Source: Bolinopsis microptera
Lineage: Eukaryota > Ctenophora > Tentaculata > Lobata > Bolinopsidae
NCBI RefSeq assembly: GCF_026151205.1
Contig: NC_087076.1
Location: 21,260,828-21,324,827 of the forward strand
Direction of reading: 5' to 3'
Length of the DNA: 64,000 nt
Below are positions 11,187 to 24,199 of the stretch, piece after piece. The notes beneath the pieces are model-generated. The model ran no database searches and was not told the origin of the DNA. It saw nothing but the letters and a program-made list of their open reading frames with translations. How positions within the stretch are numbered: position 1 is the first letter of the stretch; the number at the start of each line of letters is the position of its first letter. The position numbers were made by a program, and so were the translations under genes.

Positions 11187-11252
11187 GTCTTTAGTTAGTT
11201 TCGCTCAGAAACTTAGCAGTCTTTAGTTAGTTTCGCTCAGAAAGAAATAAAA
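11187..11252 (+). terminator. Poly(A) region of the MTHFSD-like gene with 32-bp duplication
   Basis: A segment starting GCAGTCTTTAGTTAGTTTCG is present twice in tandem just after the stop codon, followed by AATAAA at 11247-11252. Another AATAAA cluster lies near 11330. Confidence 0.6.
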
Positions 11253-11517
11253 TCACTTTTTGTAGCACTGTTAGTACCTTATCATCATCATCGGGCTTTT
11301 TTCTGTTAACCAGTTTTCCTTAGAAGCATAAATAAAATAAAATTGCTAACATTTTTATATGAATTCTCACTCTATTATAATATTGACATCAAATCTCTCA
11401 TACTATCTGCGGCGGTTTTGTGCACTATATTATAATACTTGTTACTATATTATAATACTTGTTACTATATTATATAATTACTTGTTACTTGTACTAAACT
11501 CCATTTATACCTGTAGG

Positions 11518-14500
11518 ATGAGCTCGAAGAGCAAGAAAGCAGACGCTGAGAAGTTCCAGCACCAACTGTTGGAGGTACTGAAGGATGATCCCAACAGAGT
11601 GTGTGCTGATTGTAGAGCTAGAGGTCCTAGATGGGCAAGTTGGAACTTAGGTTGGTTGCAAGTTAATAGCTTACATTATAATTTATATATGCGATTAATT
11701 TTGACTGAGCATTATATTTTAGTTAATCAATAATTTATACAGTACTTTGATTGGATTGATTTATTGTTATCTTCTTAAGAAATCATGAGATGCACGGTAA
11801 CTAACCAATTTAATCATAAATAAACGATATTTTTCAAATTCCATCAAAAGCTTGCGTCCACTCGTTCAGTAATTGGGGTAATTTGATAACAAGTTACAAT
11901 AATCTCCTCCCAGGTGTTTTCATTTGTATAAGATGCGCTGGTATGCATCGTAACTTAGGAGTGCACATTGCTAAGGTTAAATCCGTCAACCTCGATACAT
12001 GGACTCAAGAACAGGTAAACACTATTTCGCTAATTATGTATGAAAAGTGCAGCATATTTCTTCAAACTATTTGCACATTTCTCACATTTTTCTAACTCGA
12101 CAAGATTTCTGTAAAAGAAGGCACAGAAAATATGGCTGTAATTTTTGTCCAGCGTATGACAAGCTAGACTGTGGTAAATTGTTTGTCGACTTGTCCTTAA
12201 AATCTTAAGATTTTAACCTGCGGAAGTGTTTATATAGTGAGATGCTCTCTGAAAACTTCAAAATACATGTATTTAGCTTTATTAGATTGCAGGTCTCACT
12301 GTACTAGGTACTGAAGATTAAGGGTTATTCTGTTGGAATTTATAGGACGTGTTATGGTGTGCTCTTAGAGTGCGTCCTATTACAAAACTCAAAACTCTGT
12401 TCCTATTCCTGCACACTTTCTTATAATCTAATTTTTTTTCTATGGGGCCTCCTGCAAAACTCTTTTGTTGTTCTCCACCATCCTTGTAATCTCCACTTAT
12501 TTTGATTTGCCGTATTATGGTCTGGTTTAATATGACCCTCAATTTTCATTTAACGGATCATTTCTAATAATAACTGACGTCTGACAGTTAAATATGGAGA
12601 CTAGAAGAATGGAGACTAGAAGTATTCTTACTATGTAATTTTTACGCACAAGCCATGATAATGTACGAGCCACGAGGTAGCGTATTACAGTTCTACCGTT
12701 TTCCTGCTCAAATTACAACTTTACATAAGATTCTAAATTTACAGAGAAATCCTCCCAGGTAAGGTACATTAACCACACTAATATACAATACACCTAACGT
12801 AAGGAGATGACACTGTACTACAACAGTAATGTTAGAAGTAGGATGTACATTAATAACAGATACCGTACATTACACTACATTACAGTAACACTACACTGTA
12901 CACAGCTGTCTGTATGGTAATCAGCTGTCAGGACTCAGGATACAGTTTCAGTATTATTATTCTAGAAGCTTTCCCCGGAGGAGCAGCTCTTTAACAATAA
13001 CTTGACACTGTGCCTGGAATGTGAGGTAGAGATAGTCGGCATGTTAGGACTTTGGCACTTATCACTACAATGTGATTGTTGAATGTATGTCGAGACACAG
13101 TCCTTTTAAAAAATGATTTCAAATTTAATTCTGAATTTCTTGGCGCCAATTAGCAATACCTTGTCTAACTATTTAAAATTGCCATGAAGACGAGCGCTTT
13201 TGAATGATCGGAATCGAATTTCTGCTAAATTTACATAACTACACTGGATTTAAATGAGCCTGTAGTAAAGTAAATATATAGAGTAACCTGACATCCAGTA
13301 AACACTGACCTGGTTCTCATTGTTCTCCTCATTGTTCTCAGTCTATATTATATACAATCAGCATTAACACAAGACGTATTGGGCTGAGGGGGGGGGGGGG
13401 GCAATTGGGTTAAATGAGAATCTTATTATCACCACTTTAATTAGCACGTACATCACAATGTATGTTTAAACACCTGAGTCTAATTATCACCCAGCTATAA
13501 TCACTGTAATCCCCTGTAATTAGAATGTACTCTGTATTAAAATGTATTGTGTATTAATTGTATGTACCAATCACTTATAACCAGGATCTTCAGATCGCAT
13601 AATTATATAGCTGACAAAATAATTATATGCTTTGAGAAAATCGAATTACAGCTTTATAGTTTATATCTTTTTAGCTGCACCCGAAGACACATAAACAAAC
13701 ATAATATGTACTCCTTTATAAAAATATGTGTCCACAAAAAAGCCTTAATTTTACACAAGCAAAGACCATGCGAATATACTGAATATAGATTCCTTACTAG
13801 AGTTAACTCGTCTTAATCCCTCTATATTATTAGCTAAACTGAGTTAGTACTGAGTACAATGTATATACTTTACTAGAGACAGATACCATCAAGAACCAGT
13901 ACTTAGTCCATAATATGTCAGTATGTACGAGAACCAGTGGCTATAGACGTAACCTAGGGAGATGTCGCGCCAGTTAAAGCATACTATTATATGGGCAATT
14001 TCATGAAACATGAACAAGGAGGGGAAAAAATAAATTTCAGTTATGAAACTAGCTTTGATTGGAGTCTGAAAGAGAAGATCATAAACTGTAAGACACAAAA
14101 AACCGCTTATAAATATCTCACTTCGTTTCTGTGTTATCGCGTTTTCAAAATACCCATAAATTGTCATGTTTTACAGGCCAAAACTACTCTATAATAAAAG
14201 CTGTTTACTAAAAAGAGATTGTTGTAATATTCATTAATTCTTGATCTGTAAAGGTGCATACCACTTCACTGGAGCTGTATGCAAAATTTGGGACTCAAAA
14301 TTTAAGCAGATTCGGAGCAATGCTATTCTACTTTCTCCTGTTTTTAGTGTAAATTACTATACATAAAAAACAAAAAAGTTTTCTGCTGGCCACATTTCAT
14401 GTTATTTCTTGCTGAAATCTTGCTAAAACAAGCTAACTCTGATGTCAAGACATAATGTACTTGTTTATTTAGATCCATAGATATCAGATCATGTCAATAC

Positions 14501-17500
14501 CAGCGTCAAGTAAGTTACATGTCAAGTAATTTACGTGTCAAGTAATTTACACATATGCTTTTTATTTAGTAATAGTAGTAAAACACAACAAGTAACGATT
14601 GTCAAACAGAATAAAAGTTATTTAAAAGTGATAATAGATTGGTTCTGGTCAGAATTTCATTAAAGAAATCTATAAAAATGGTTAAAAATGGTTAAAAATT
14701 GACTTTTCGAAAATAATACTTTACTTTACAGAAAATCCAGTGGCCTGCTTGAACACAAATTTTTGAGCTGGGAAACATTCGTACATTTACGCCCACCTAC
14801 CTACTCTGTATAACTGGGCTAACTGTGGACCCAATCAGTGGATCAATCAACCAATTAAAGGGGCCGGGGGTCTTCATCAAAATTCCCTCGAAATTGACTT
14901 TTTAGTTGTTTCTGATAGAAGGGAGTGATATCTATCAGATGCTTTTGGTCCCATGGAAAAATATTATTCCTAGCCGAAATTATTGTCGGTCAAAGGTCAG
15001 CACTTATGTGTAATTGTATTGCGCAAGCGATTTTCAATCACGTGTCCTGAAAATCGAGTCTAAAAATCTATCTTCTCCTACATTTTTTGAGCAATCACCC
15101 TGAAACTTTCAGGATATGTTCTAGAGATAATTTAAAAGAGATGAGCCAGACAGAATTTTGAGATAGGCCTTTAAACATATTTTATTCGATTTTGAAAATC
15201 TTGGACCTCGTTTTTTGACGATTTTTTGAGGTCCAAGATTTTCAAAAATTGAAAATCGCTCGCACAATACAATTACACATAAGCGCTGACATTTGACCGA
15301 TCATAATTTCGTCTAGGAACAATATTTTTCCATGGGACCAAAAGTATCTGATAGATATCACTCCCCTTTATTAGAAACAACTATAAAGTCAATTTCGAGA
15401 AAATTTTGATGAAGGCCCCCACGGCCCCCTTAATTGGCTTATGATAAACTGATATATCATTATTAATCATATATTACATAGTTCATACACTTAGCAAACT
15501 AATTAAAGACAAAGGGGCAGCTTTAAACAGTTAAAATCAAAGGATTGTGTAACAGTGTAAACTACTTGACACAAAAGAGTAACTTACTTTACAAGGAACA
15601 AAGGCTTCTACAGAACACAGCTATTAACCATTTACCAAAACAAACCCTTTCCAGTACAGGCAAGACATTTGCCAGTGTGCATGAAAAATATTTAAATGTT
15701 TACTCTCACACCTGGGCACGAAATGAGATTTCAATACACGTTGGTCAGGAATGTCAATTTGTGCCCTGTAATTTACTTTACATTTTCAAACGTGCCTCAC
15801 TCAAAAGCCATAGCAGTTGGAGTAAAAATCTTAATATAGCTGTGTGTGGAGTACATAGGAGATGTTTCATGCAATTTATCATGATTCTGTTATGTTTGTG
15901 TAATGCTTGAGAGTCAGAATAAGGCCAAATTTTTGTGCAAAGTGTAATTTACTTTACGTGAAATCGCCCATATAGTAGTGTAGATTCATTGTGAGTATGA
16001 TATATCCCAGATTGGTGACAATACGATTGTAGCCACAATATAACAGTCAATCTAACCATTAGCAGATACAATACAGAGCACAAACAGCAGGTACAATCAT
16101 GACACCATTGTTACTAGGCTTTTATCACAGCTTTATAACTACGTTATATACCGGTATATATACCCCAGTTAGTGGCTTCAGAGTGGTAAACCTTTACGCG
16201 CTGGTATATTCTAGCTGCCTGCTCAGCTGTAACAGTGAGCAAACTGAGCAGAAACAGTGAGCAACCTGAGCAGAAACAGTGAGCAAACTGAGCACATAGT
16301 AGTCTTGTGCATACAGTGCTCCGGAGAAGGCTGCTTGCATTGCTCCCTTCAAGGTGCTAGCACATTACCGTACCATATAAGGGCTCGGAAATGTTATTGC
16401 CTGACTAGAGAACAGCATTGGAAGTTGGAACCCAGGATGATTACTTGTGCTCTAATGTCCTCAGGACAAAGATGCACTTAGTTTACTGGTAAACTGTGAT
16501 GAAAGGCAGCAATGAGTTCTTGCTAAATTGTAATAGTAACTAGCCACTACCAAATCAACGAACTCAGTATGAAAAGGTCACTTCTTTTCCAACCATTTTG
16601 AGTTCCTCTCTGAGTCAGTATCAAGAAGCGAGTGAGTATCTTTCTTTGATGCGTTTATTGGTTTCAAATCCCAATATAATGCAGTGTCACTTGCAACTAT
16701 GAGCTCATTTGGTCATCTTTTTTGGCATTTGTTTTTAGCAACAAACTACCAGTTCTCTGTAGATGAAACCTAGATAAATGACCACTTACTGATCATAAAG
16801 TATAGCATAGTGGACAGTCGTGTACCATTACAACAAACAACAAGATACAAGGGCAGGTCTCTCCCACAAGTTGGGATGGCCTGAGGTGCTTTAAATCTCC
16901 TTTTCGGTAACCCTAAGCCACTCTGTGCCGAGGCACTATACTAGCTGTAGGGGGTTAGTCCTACGAGCCAGAGAGTGTGTATCACCAGCCGAAGCTGTAC
17001 CAAATCACAGCTTGGTAACTGGCCGACTTGCATCCGACCGGATTTGAACCCGGGCCTTCTGCTTGGTTGGCGATCGTGTTACCACTACACCGCCGGCCAT
17101 TACAGTACGCCGTATATTCTATTATTCTAGTTGCCTACTCAGTCGTGATGTACGACCTACTATTCACTAATGTGTTTAATGTTGCAGAAATATCCGGAAA
17201 TGAGGGATGTTATAACTTGAATTATGTGTATATAAGGTACACACAGGTTTACTATGACGTAATATGACGTAGTATGACGTAATATGTCACGTGCTGGTGT
17301 TATTGGAAGCCTGCAGCATGTTGCTAACAAAATTATATAGACAATGCCATATAAGGGCATGTAAGACCATAAATTACGTATTTAATACTGTGCGGTAAAC
17401 TTAAGGATCATAAGACAATGACTGGATAGGATTATTATTGAAATCAACAACAAACATAATATAAAGGGGTATATAATATGACCAATTACTATATTACAAT

Positions 17501-20500
17501 ATACATGTATTTAGGAGTTAGAATGGTATGTTTAAATTAATACCATATTCCTACGTCATTAGACCATAACTTTACGTCATTGATTACGTCATTGATTACG
17601 TAATTTTAATGTTATTGATAGCCTGTAGAGTGTAGGGAGATGCTAATTTCTGGGTATGTATAATTAATACCATACCATATATTAGGGTATATGGCCATAT
17701 TACATTATGTATTTACCAGACAATATGTTATTCACAACATACTACAAGGTAGTTACAACGTAATCGAACTCCACCTTATCACACATATTTTCTTTAGGAA
17801 TTTACAGGATCTTCTCACGTGCCAAATATTTAAAAATACTGGGAATACTTTAAATCAGGTGTCTAAAACTTAGTATTAAAACTGTTTGACAGAAAGTTAA
17901 TTAGGTTTAAAAAGATACAGCGTCACGTTAATAGATCCTGTATTTATTGTGTAATGTATTTCTGTGGTGAATGCGAATTAATTGTTTCGATTTAACGTTG
18001 CTAGCTTCAGTGTTTGCAACATGTTTTAACTTACAGTATTTTGCTTTTTGTGAGTGATCCTACAAGACTTTACAGTCTTTGAGAGCCTAATTAGCATAAT
18101 TAATATCTAACTGGCTTAACTAGTCGGCATTCATCTCTGAGAAGTTGTTATAGTAAGTTTTTTAAATATTTTGCCTGATTAACATTCACAATTATCATTT
18201 AACATAAATTATAAGTTATTTAACATAAATTATAAGTTATTTAACATAAATTATAAGTTATGTTAAGGTTCGGAGATATCAAGAATATTATAATACTTTT
18301 GAAGCAATTTTGTGTCTATAATTATTTTATATATATTTTGAAATAAACATTGATCAGTAAGCAAAGCTGGTCACAAATCATTCACAATAAATTAAACCAG
18401 GTAGGGTGAAATTTCAAACAATACCAACCGCCAACTTCATATTTTTCACAATAATTATTAATTCTTGTTATAAAACTCTGCTTAATAATAAACAGTGCTG
18501 GCTGTTTGGGTTGACCTTATTTTGTAACATCATCCAGTAACGGCCCTAACATTGTTTAAAAGGTTCCACAAGACCCTTTGTGTGGATTATTATTGTGTAA
18601 CTAATAACTATGTGACTAAGGATAATTTGAGTCAGTTTTAGTGTACATCAGCATTCCTGCTATTTTATACTCGATAGTGTGTACAATAACTATATAGTAA
18701 CAGGAACCCGCCCAATATGGTAGGTTTTAATAGGGACCACAACATAATATAGGAACACGAGCTATGCGAGCATACTTTACGTACGTACGTGGCCTGGGCG
18801 AACCTAAAATGGTGTAATGACAAACTTGCATACCGAATAATCATTTTCTCTGTCTACCTAATTAAACATCTCCACTTCAGTTGGACAACATGTTAGCCTG
18901 GGGTAACGCCGTTGCAAATTAAACATCTCCACTTCAGTTGGACAACATGTTAGCCTGGGGTAACGCCGTTGCTAATTAAACATCTCCACTTCAGTTGGAC
19001 AACATGTTAGCCTGGGGTAACGCCGTTGCAAATTAAACATCTCCACTTCAGTTGGACAACATGTTAGCCTGGGGTAACGCCGTTGCTAATTAAACATCTC
19101 CACTTCAGTTGGACAACATGTTAGCCTGGGGTAACGCCGTTGCTAACGAGTTCTACGAGTACAAACTGCCTAGTGACTTCAGACGCCCCTCCGACGATCC
19201 GGGAGTGGAGAAGTTCATACGGAACAAGTACGACAAAAAACTGTACATCCACGAGAACTTCGACTACGCAACCAGCGTCAAGAACCACCCTGGTAGTGGG
19301 GGTGGAAGTAAGCCGGCGGCTAAGCCCGGTAAAGTGGCCGGTAAAGTGGTGCAGCCGGCGGCTATTAATGCTCCCGTTAGGAGCATTCCTGTTGTTCCGC
19401 TCAAGACCAAATCCGAGGTAAATATTATAGACTATCCTGTCTTAATTAAAATATACTCAGCAACACAAGATGTTAGATTCGTGTATGATATCGAAATGGT
19501 GGATAAAGTTTCAAGCCACTGTATTATATTATGGCAGTGTGTTTATTATGGCAGTGTATCTACTGTATATTCTATTACTTTTTACAAGAATGGCGTACAA
19601 TGTTTACCGTCGTCCAAGTCGATAAAACTATATTAATCGTTCTATTTAAAAACTATATTAATAGTTCGGCCTAAACTCAAAAGTAAGATTGTCATCATGT
19701 TATCATGTATACATTTGACGAACACTCATGATCGATATGCTGCGAGCTGTCAAGCGTACATAATAATACTAACTTACTAATACACATTAGTGCACTTTAT
19801 TTATAGGGTAGATATTATGTATTCTGTTGTGATGTAGGTGAATACCATTGAATATATTAATGCGTTTTAGCATGATATTGCGTAGTTGTATAATAGGACA
19901 AATCCTAAGTACAACAAATACGCTGCTATTGTAATCTCAATAACATATTCACGACGACTGTACAATGACTTTATCACGATTCCATAATATATCATTGACG
20001 TTTTTTCAAGACATAGATCGTAATGGTTATTATTAATATGTATAATATTTTGTGATTTCATGATTCATCCAATATTTGTATTACCATTCAGTATGATTTC
20101 AATGGTGCGAAAAAACAATGACATTAATAGTACGAAGTAGCGAATATGTATGATATCTGAATATTAATGATAGATAATATCTTAGTTACAAATAACTCAA
20201 TATATTGACTTTTCAGGCGTACGTTCCACCTAAAGTGGCAGCAAGAAAACCAGCACCTGTTGTTGCAAAGCCCCCAGCTGAAGTACCCAGCTTACTACAG
20301 GTACTTTTAGTGTTTTAAATACATAGTATTATATCGGGTTATACACAGTATCGGTACTAACTGTGTAGTGTATATGAGGGCCGTGGGGGGGGGGGGTATT
20401 TTTGTTAAATTTGTCCAGAAACAACCAGAAATAGATCCTCTCCCCCGTGTTGTCACGTTAATATATACAATAAAAGAGAAGGTATGGGTTCCATGTAATT

Positions 20501-21923
20501 AGTATCCAGTAATGATGCTATGAGGTGTACCTGTGTACTGTGTAGTGTGTACTGTGTATGTACAATGTATTGTGTGTTATATTATTATTGTTAAATCTTA
20601 GGACGTTATTCATCTAAACTGCCTTACACTTATCATTACTAAGACGTACTTAAGAGTATTAGAAACTGCCTTAATCTCTTATTAATATTAAGACTTATTG
20701 ACTTTTGCTAGACATAATATCGAGAGCTATGTTACAGAATATTGTTCACTTGTTCACCTAACAGAACAAAACCCCGCAGGTATCAATGACCTCAGCAACC
20801 CCAGCCCCAGTGTCTTCAGTAAAGTCAGATCTGGTTGATATATTCGGAGACATGGTATCAGCAGCCCCCGCACCTGCTGCTCCTGCCACCTCTGCTGCTC
20901 AGCCACCTGCTAGTAATTTACTAACGGACACTAAAGAGGAACCCAAACAGAGCTTTAAAGACTCCATAATGTCCCTGTACGCTGCTGCACCTCCCGCTAA
21001 CTTCGGACAACCCGCTCAACAGTTTGGAGCTGTACCTCAGTCTAACGGACAGTTTGGAGCTGTACCTCAGTCTAACGGACAGTTTGGGACCATGCAGAGT
21101 AACGGACAGTTTGGGGCACAGAATACCGGACAGTTCGTGATGCCCCAACAGAAAGCTCAGTTCGGAGCCCAACAACAACAACCTCCACGATTCAGACAGC
21201 AGTTTGGGCAACAACCAAACCTGATGGCAATGCCACAGCAGCAGCCACAGCAACAGCAGCAGCCACAGCAGCAGCCTCAGCAACAGTTTAATCCCTCTGC
21301 CCAAATGTTTGCTGCAAATCATCAGTTCCAGCAGCCTAACGGACAGCAATTCGCCCAGTTTAACCAACAAGGGATGCCAAATGGTATGGCACTGAATCAA
21401 GGGGTGCAAATGAAAAATGTCCAACCCATGAATATGCAAGGTATGCAGATGAACGGAATGCAGGGAATGAATAATATGCAAGGTATGAATAACATGCAGG
21501 GTATGAATAATATGCAGGGTATGAATAATATGCAGGCAATGTACATGGGACAGCAGCAGCAGGGCCAGCAGCAGGGCCAGCAGCAGGGACAGCAGCAGCA
21601 TTTTGGATATAATATGGGACAAGTCAATGCAGCTAATCAACAACAACAATTCGAGAGCGTCCAGCGTCAACTACAACAGTTAAAGGTACAGGCTCCAGCT
21701 GCTTTTTACACATTTCATTGTTTGTTCATACTTTTGGTGTAGTTTTAAATGTAGGTAGCTGAATAGGTAATGACTGGGAGGTGGTGAAGATTGTTTGTCG
21801 AAACAACTTTTAAACAATCATTATCTTACAATCATTATATCTTACACATCACTTTTCTAGGTGGGACAAGCACAGCAATCTCAGCCCCAAGCAGGATGGG
21901 CTCAAGCCTTTGGATCAAGCTGA
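11518..21923 (+). CDS. SMAP-type ArfGAP (stromal membrane-associated protein)
   Basis: ArfGAPs of this family stimulate GTP hydrolysis on Arf1/Arf6 and act in clathrin traffic. Six exons: 11518-11650, 11914-12014, 19109-19417, 20217-20300, 20765-21685, 21861-21923. All have GT-AG borders and join in frame to give about 536 aa. The zinc finger is CADC-x16-CIRC, split by intron 1. The arginine-finger region [16 protein letters not shown] and the [21 protein letters not shown] motif match SMAP1/2, followed by [20 protein letters not shown]. The C-terminal half is low complexity: a DLVDIFGDM acidic motif, Ala/Pro stretches, [10 protein letters not shown] repeats and NNMQGM repeats, like the Met/Gly/Asn/Gln-rich tail of SMAP2. 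Intron 2 is 7.1 kb and ends in a tandem array of splice acceptors. Paralogue identity (SMAP1 or SMAP2) cannot be assigned. Confidence 0.93.
12600..14850. other. SMAP intron 2, first part
   Basis: AT-rich intron DNA with scattered short open frames that show no family features. A 14-base G run lies near 13388. Nothing else is recognised. Confidence 0.5.
14851..15437. mobile_element. Long foldback element, 587 bp
   Basis: The first about 210 bp (starting CCAATTAAAGGGGCC) return as a diverged inverted copy ending GGCCCCCTTAATTGG. Shared inner blocks include GAGTGATATCTATCAGAT, TGGTCCCATGGAAAAATA and CTTATGTGTAATTGTATTG. The centre has a second, shorter inverted repeat around TTGGACCTCGTTTTTTGACG. 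Non-coding. It sits in SMAP intron 2. Confidence 0.85.
15438..16832. other. SMAP intron 2, middle part
   Basis: No gene recognised. A short direct repeat of GAGCAAACTGAGCAGAAACA occurs three times with variation at 16236-16292. Confidence 0.4.
16833..17096 (-). mobile_element. tRNA-derived SINE with 8-bp target duplication
   Basis: On the minus strand the element opens with a tRNA-like head: an A box in TGTAGTGGTAACACG and a B box GGTTCAAATCC about 40 bases later. A roughly 190-bp body follows and it ends in TTGTTGTTTGTTG. CCATTACA flanks it on both sides (16825-16832 and 17097-17104), a direct target duplication. Pol III-type internal promoter and target duplication together support a SINE rather than a tRNA gene, since the 3' acceptor half is not followed by a matched stem. 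It lies antisense inside SMAP intron 2. Confidence 0.85.
18195..18260. repeat. 21-bp tandem repeat x3
   Basis: TTTAACATAAATTATAAGTTA repeats three times head to tail in SMAP intron 2. Confidence 0.85.
18861..19145 (+). repeat. 57-bp tandem array of the SMAP exon-3 splice acceptor (5 copies)
   Basis: The unit begins ATTAAACATCTCCACTTCAG and continues into the first bases of exon 3 (TTGGACAACATGTTAGCC). Copies begin at 18861, 18918, 18975, 19032 and 19089, so the five acceptor AGs end at 18880, 18937, 18994, 19051 and 19108. Copies 1 and 3 end GCAAAT and copies 2 and 4 end GCTAAT, which points to a 114-bp dimer being duplicated. Only the last copy runs on into the open frame. Each upstream copy meets an in-frame TAA after 13 codons. 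Each copy also holds CTGGG|GTAACG, a possible donor. Confidence 0.95.
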
Positions 21924-23082
21924 CATTGTCCAGATATCTACTCTTAACAAGCCACCGAGCCTCATCCTGACCTTGACTACACTGTAGAATCGTAGGTCGC
22001 GTGATGTGAAACTTTGGATTGGGGGAATGTTGATAATTCACAACATTTTGTTATTTTACGTTTCCTTGCTCGTCTGTCAGAGGTTTTCAGGACTGGTTGA
22101 AATGTGTTGAATTATTACTAGTTCGTGTGCCTTATATATAATTGATTTATCTTGTCACGGTGTAACTTGAAGCCAATTTAAATCGTCTTGTTTCTCTTGC
22201 ATGTTAAAATATTCTGTCGTCTGTACGGAGGCAAATTAATAGCACCACCGTGGAAAGTAGCACATTATACCGAAAACAAAAATATTTTATATTCTTGATA
22301 CATATTCTGATCACGTGATATTATGAATATCTCATGATCTGCTTTAATTCCGCCCCTCCCTGTTAATTTGCCTCGATAATGGGCGATTTCTTCTGTTAGC
22401 TGCTACTCACAACCAAGGAGTTGTATTATTCAGATTTAACGCTGATTTTTTGTCGCAATTGATTGGAATTACTAATGAATTTGACCACCGATGTAATTAT
22501 TGTTTATAGATAATAGTTGAAATGCAACCTATTATGATTTGAGTTTTACTTCTTCATGATCACGATGCAGTTACGTCATTATTTTGTGTACAGCTAGCAC
22601 TGTCGTGCAAGCATAACTGAGCAAACACTTTAATCTCGAAGATGACGTGGCCCCGTTGCCCGTGTTAAATTGTGAAAATTCAGTCAGACTGTTTGTTGAA
22701 ACTGGACAATTTACATCGCCCAATAACTTTGAAGCGAAGAAATGACTTTAGTCAAATTGGTGAGATGTGGGTGCGTCATGACCTGGATTAGCCGTATACT
22801 TGACCTCTATGACCGCATATGGCATAATAAGGTTGTGCAACAGCGCTGTCGCGATCACAAGATGATCATACAAAGTGTGATTTGGCGCACGAGAAGATTT
22901 ATCACGCGCACTACGTAATTGAACACATCGTAGGGTATATATCACACACACAGGATGTGGTTTGAATGATCGTAATTTCGCACTTCAATGGAAATTAAGA
23001 GATTCAGCTGATCAATAAAACATTCTAGATGGCAAGAGAAACTAAATCAACCGGCATTCCCTTAGGAAAATCTGCTTCTCTG
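21924..23082. other. SMAP 3' UTR and intergenic
   Basis: No further coding exon is recognised. The SMAP 3' UTR should lie here. An AATAAA is seen near 23013. Confidence 0.45.
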
Positions 23083-23361
23083 CAGTGGCGTAACGAAGGG
23101 CCCCGCTGTGCAGGGGGGCGCCGTCTTAGGGGGGCGCCAAATCGTCGTTTGAATGTGGGACAATTTCGAAAACTTAACTAAAGTACTAGCAAAACTGCGC
23201 GTTTTGCTCTAGATACACACTTTTTTAGAGATTTTACCGGCGTATCCTCTAAAATCACCTAATTTGTTCAATTTTAGGGAGGGGCACCAAAAGGGGAGGG
23301 GGCGCCAACAGGGGGGCGCCTTTGCGGCAGGGGGGCGCCAACAGGCAACGTTACGCCACTG
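23083..23361. mobile_element. hAT-type MITE with 8-bp TSD
   Basis: Ends CAGTGGCGTAACG and CGTTACGCCACTG are inverted. CTTCTCTG occurs immediately on both sides (23075-23082 and 23362-23369). An 8-bp duplication plus CA-starting TIRs is the hAT superfamily signature. The interior is non-coding, with several GGGGGGCGCC blocks. A diverged inverted relative is at 24200-24795. Confidence 0.92.
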
Positions 23362-23868
23362 CTTCTCTGAGGAGTAATTTAGGCGAACAACTGTTTTTGA
23401 GTCACGCGTCCTACTATGTACTATAATATTAATAGTGACTAGTAAATCGCAAATTCTATTGTTTATTTATATTTAGGGTTTAAATCAGTAAAGGGCCATC
23501 TACTTAGGACGTCCGGCAAATAGGGAGGGGTGGTTTAGGAATTTCGGACAAATCCGGAGGGGTTGGTTTCTGAAAATCCGGAGTCCGGACGTCCCGAAAT
23601 GTTGGCAGAATTAACGAAAAAGTCCCATTTATTTCAAATATTTGAATTTTATTTCAACTCTTTGAATTTGATTAACAATGAATTTGAGTTGGTTTTATTT
23701 TTACTCTTAAAAGTAGCCGGACATCCGGGGGAGGGGGATGGTCTGAACACTAAAAATCTGAGACTTTGGCGGACGTCCTAAGTACAAAGTAAATGGCCCT
23801 TAAGGCATCAAATCTGTCCCAATGACTTCACAGGAACCTCCCTGACTATCTCAAGTACCGATTCCATT

Positions 23869-23965
23869 GTATCACGTTGCGACCCCCACGGTCGTTTCAC
23901 TATGTCCTGACGATACAGGGGGAGCCGCGCACTCCGTGCGCGGCGGGTCATACAACGTATGACAA
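23869..23965 (-). repeat. Module B copy 3
   Basis: Starts TGTATCACGTTGCGACCCC and ends GGGTCATACAACGTATGACA. An isolated copy, away from modules A, C and D. Confidence 0.75.
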
Positions 23966-24199
23966 CGATTCCACTTGTACGTTGTATGTGGTAGCACGAT
24001 GCATTACTATCACTGACTACTCACGCATATAATTAAATTAATTATAATCTTACTGGGCGGCGCTCAGCCTGTCATTCCGCCGAATCTTTATGTTTATGAA
24101 CATAATAGCCTGGGGTCCCCAGGTAATTATAATCATGCTATAGATGGCATATGTGATATGACACGATTGAGGTGCTTGAAGTTTGAGTTCGGTCTAAGA

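Noticed and set aside
13388-13401. G runs as regulatory quadruplexes
   Set aside because: Single uninterrupted G runs occur throughout this window, mostly in MITEs, and are prone to length error; no specific support.
17025-17097. tRNA gene on the minus strand
   Set aside because: A and B boxes are present but it is joined to a SINE body, a TTG tail and flanked by a target duplication.
20921-21670. 249-codon antisense Leu/His-rich frame
   Set aside because: Shadow of the Gln/Asn/Met-rich SMAP exon on the other strand.
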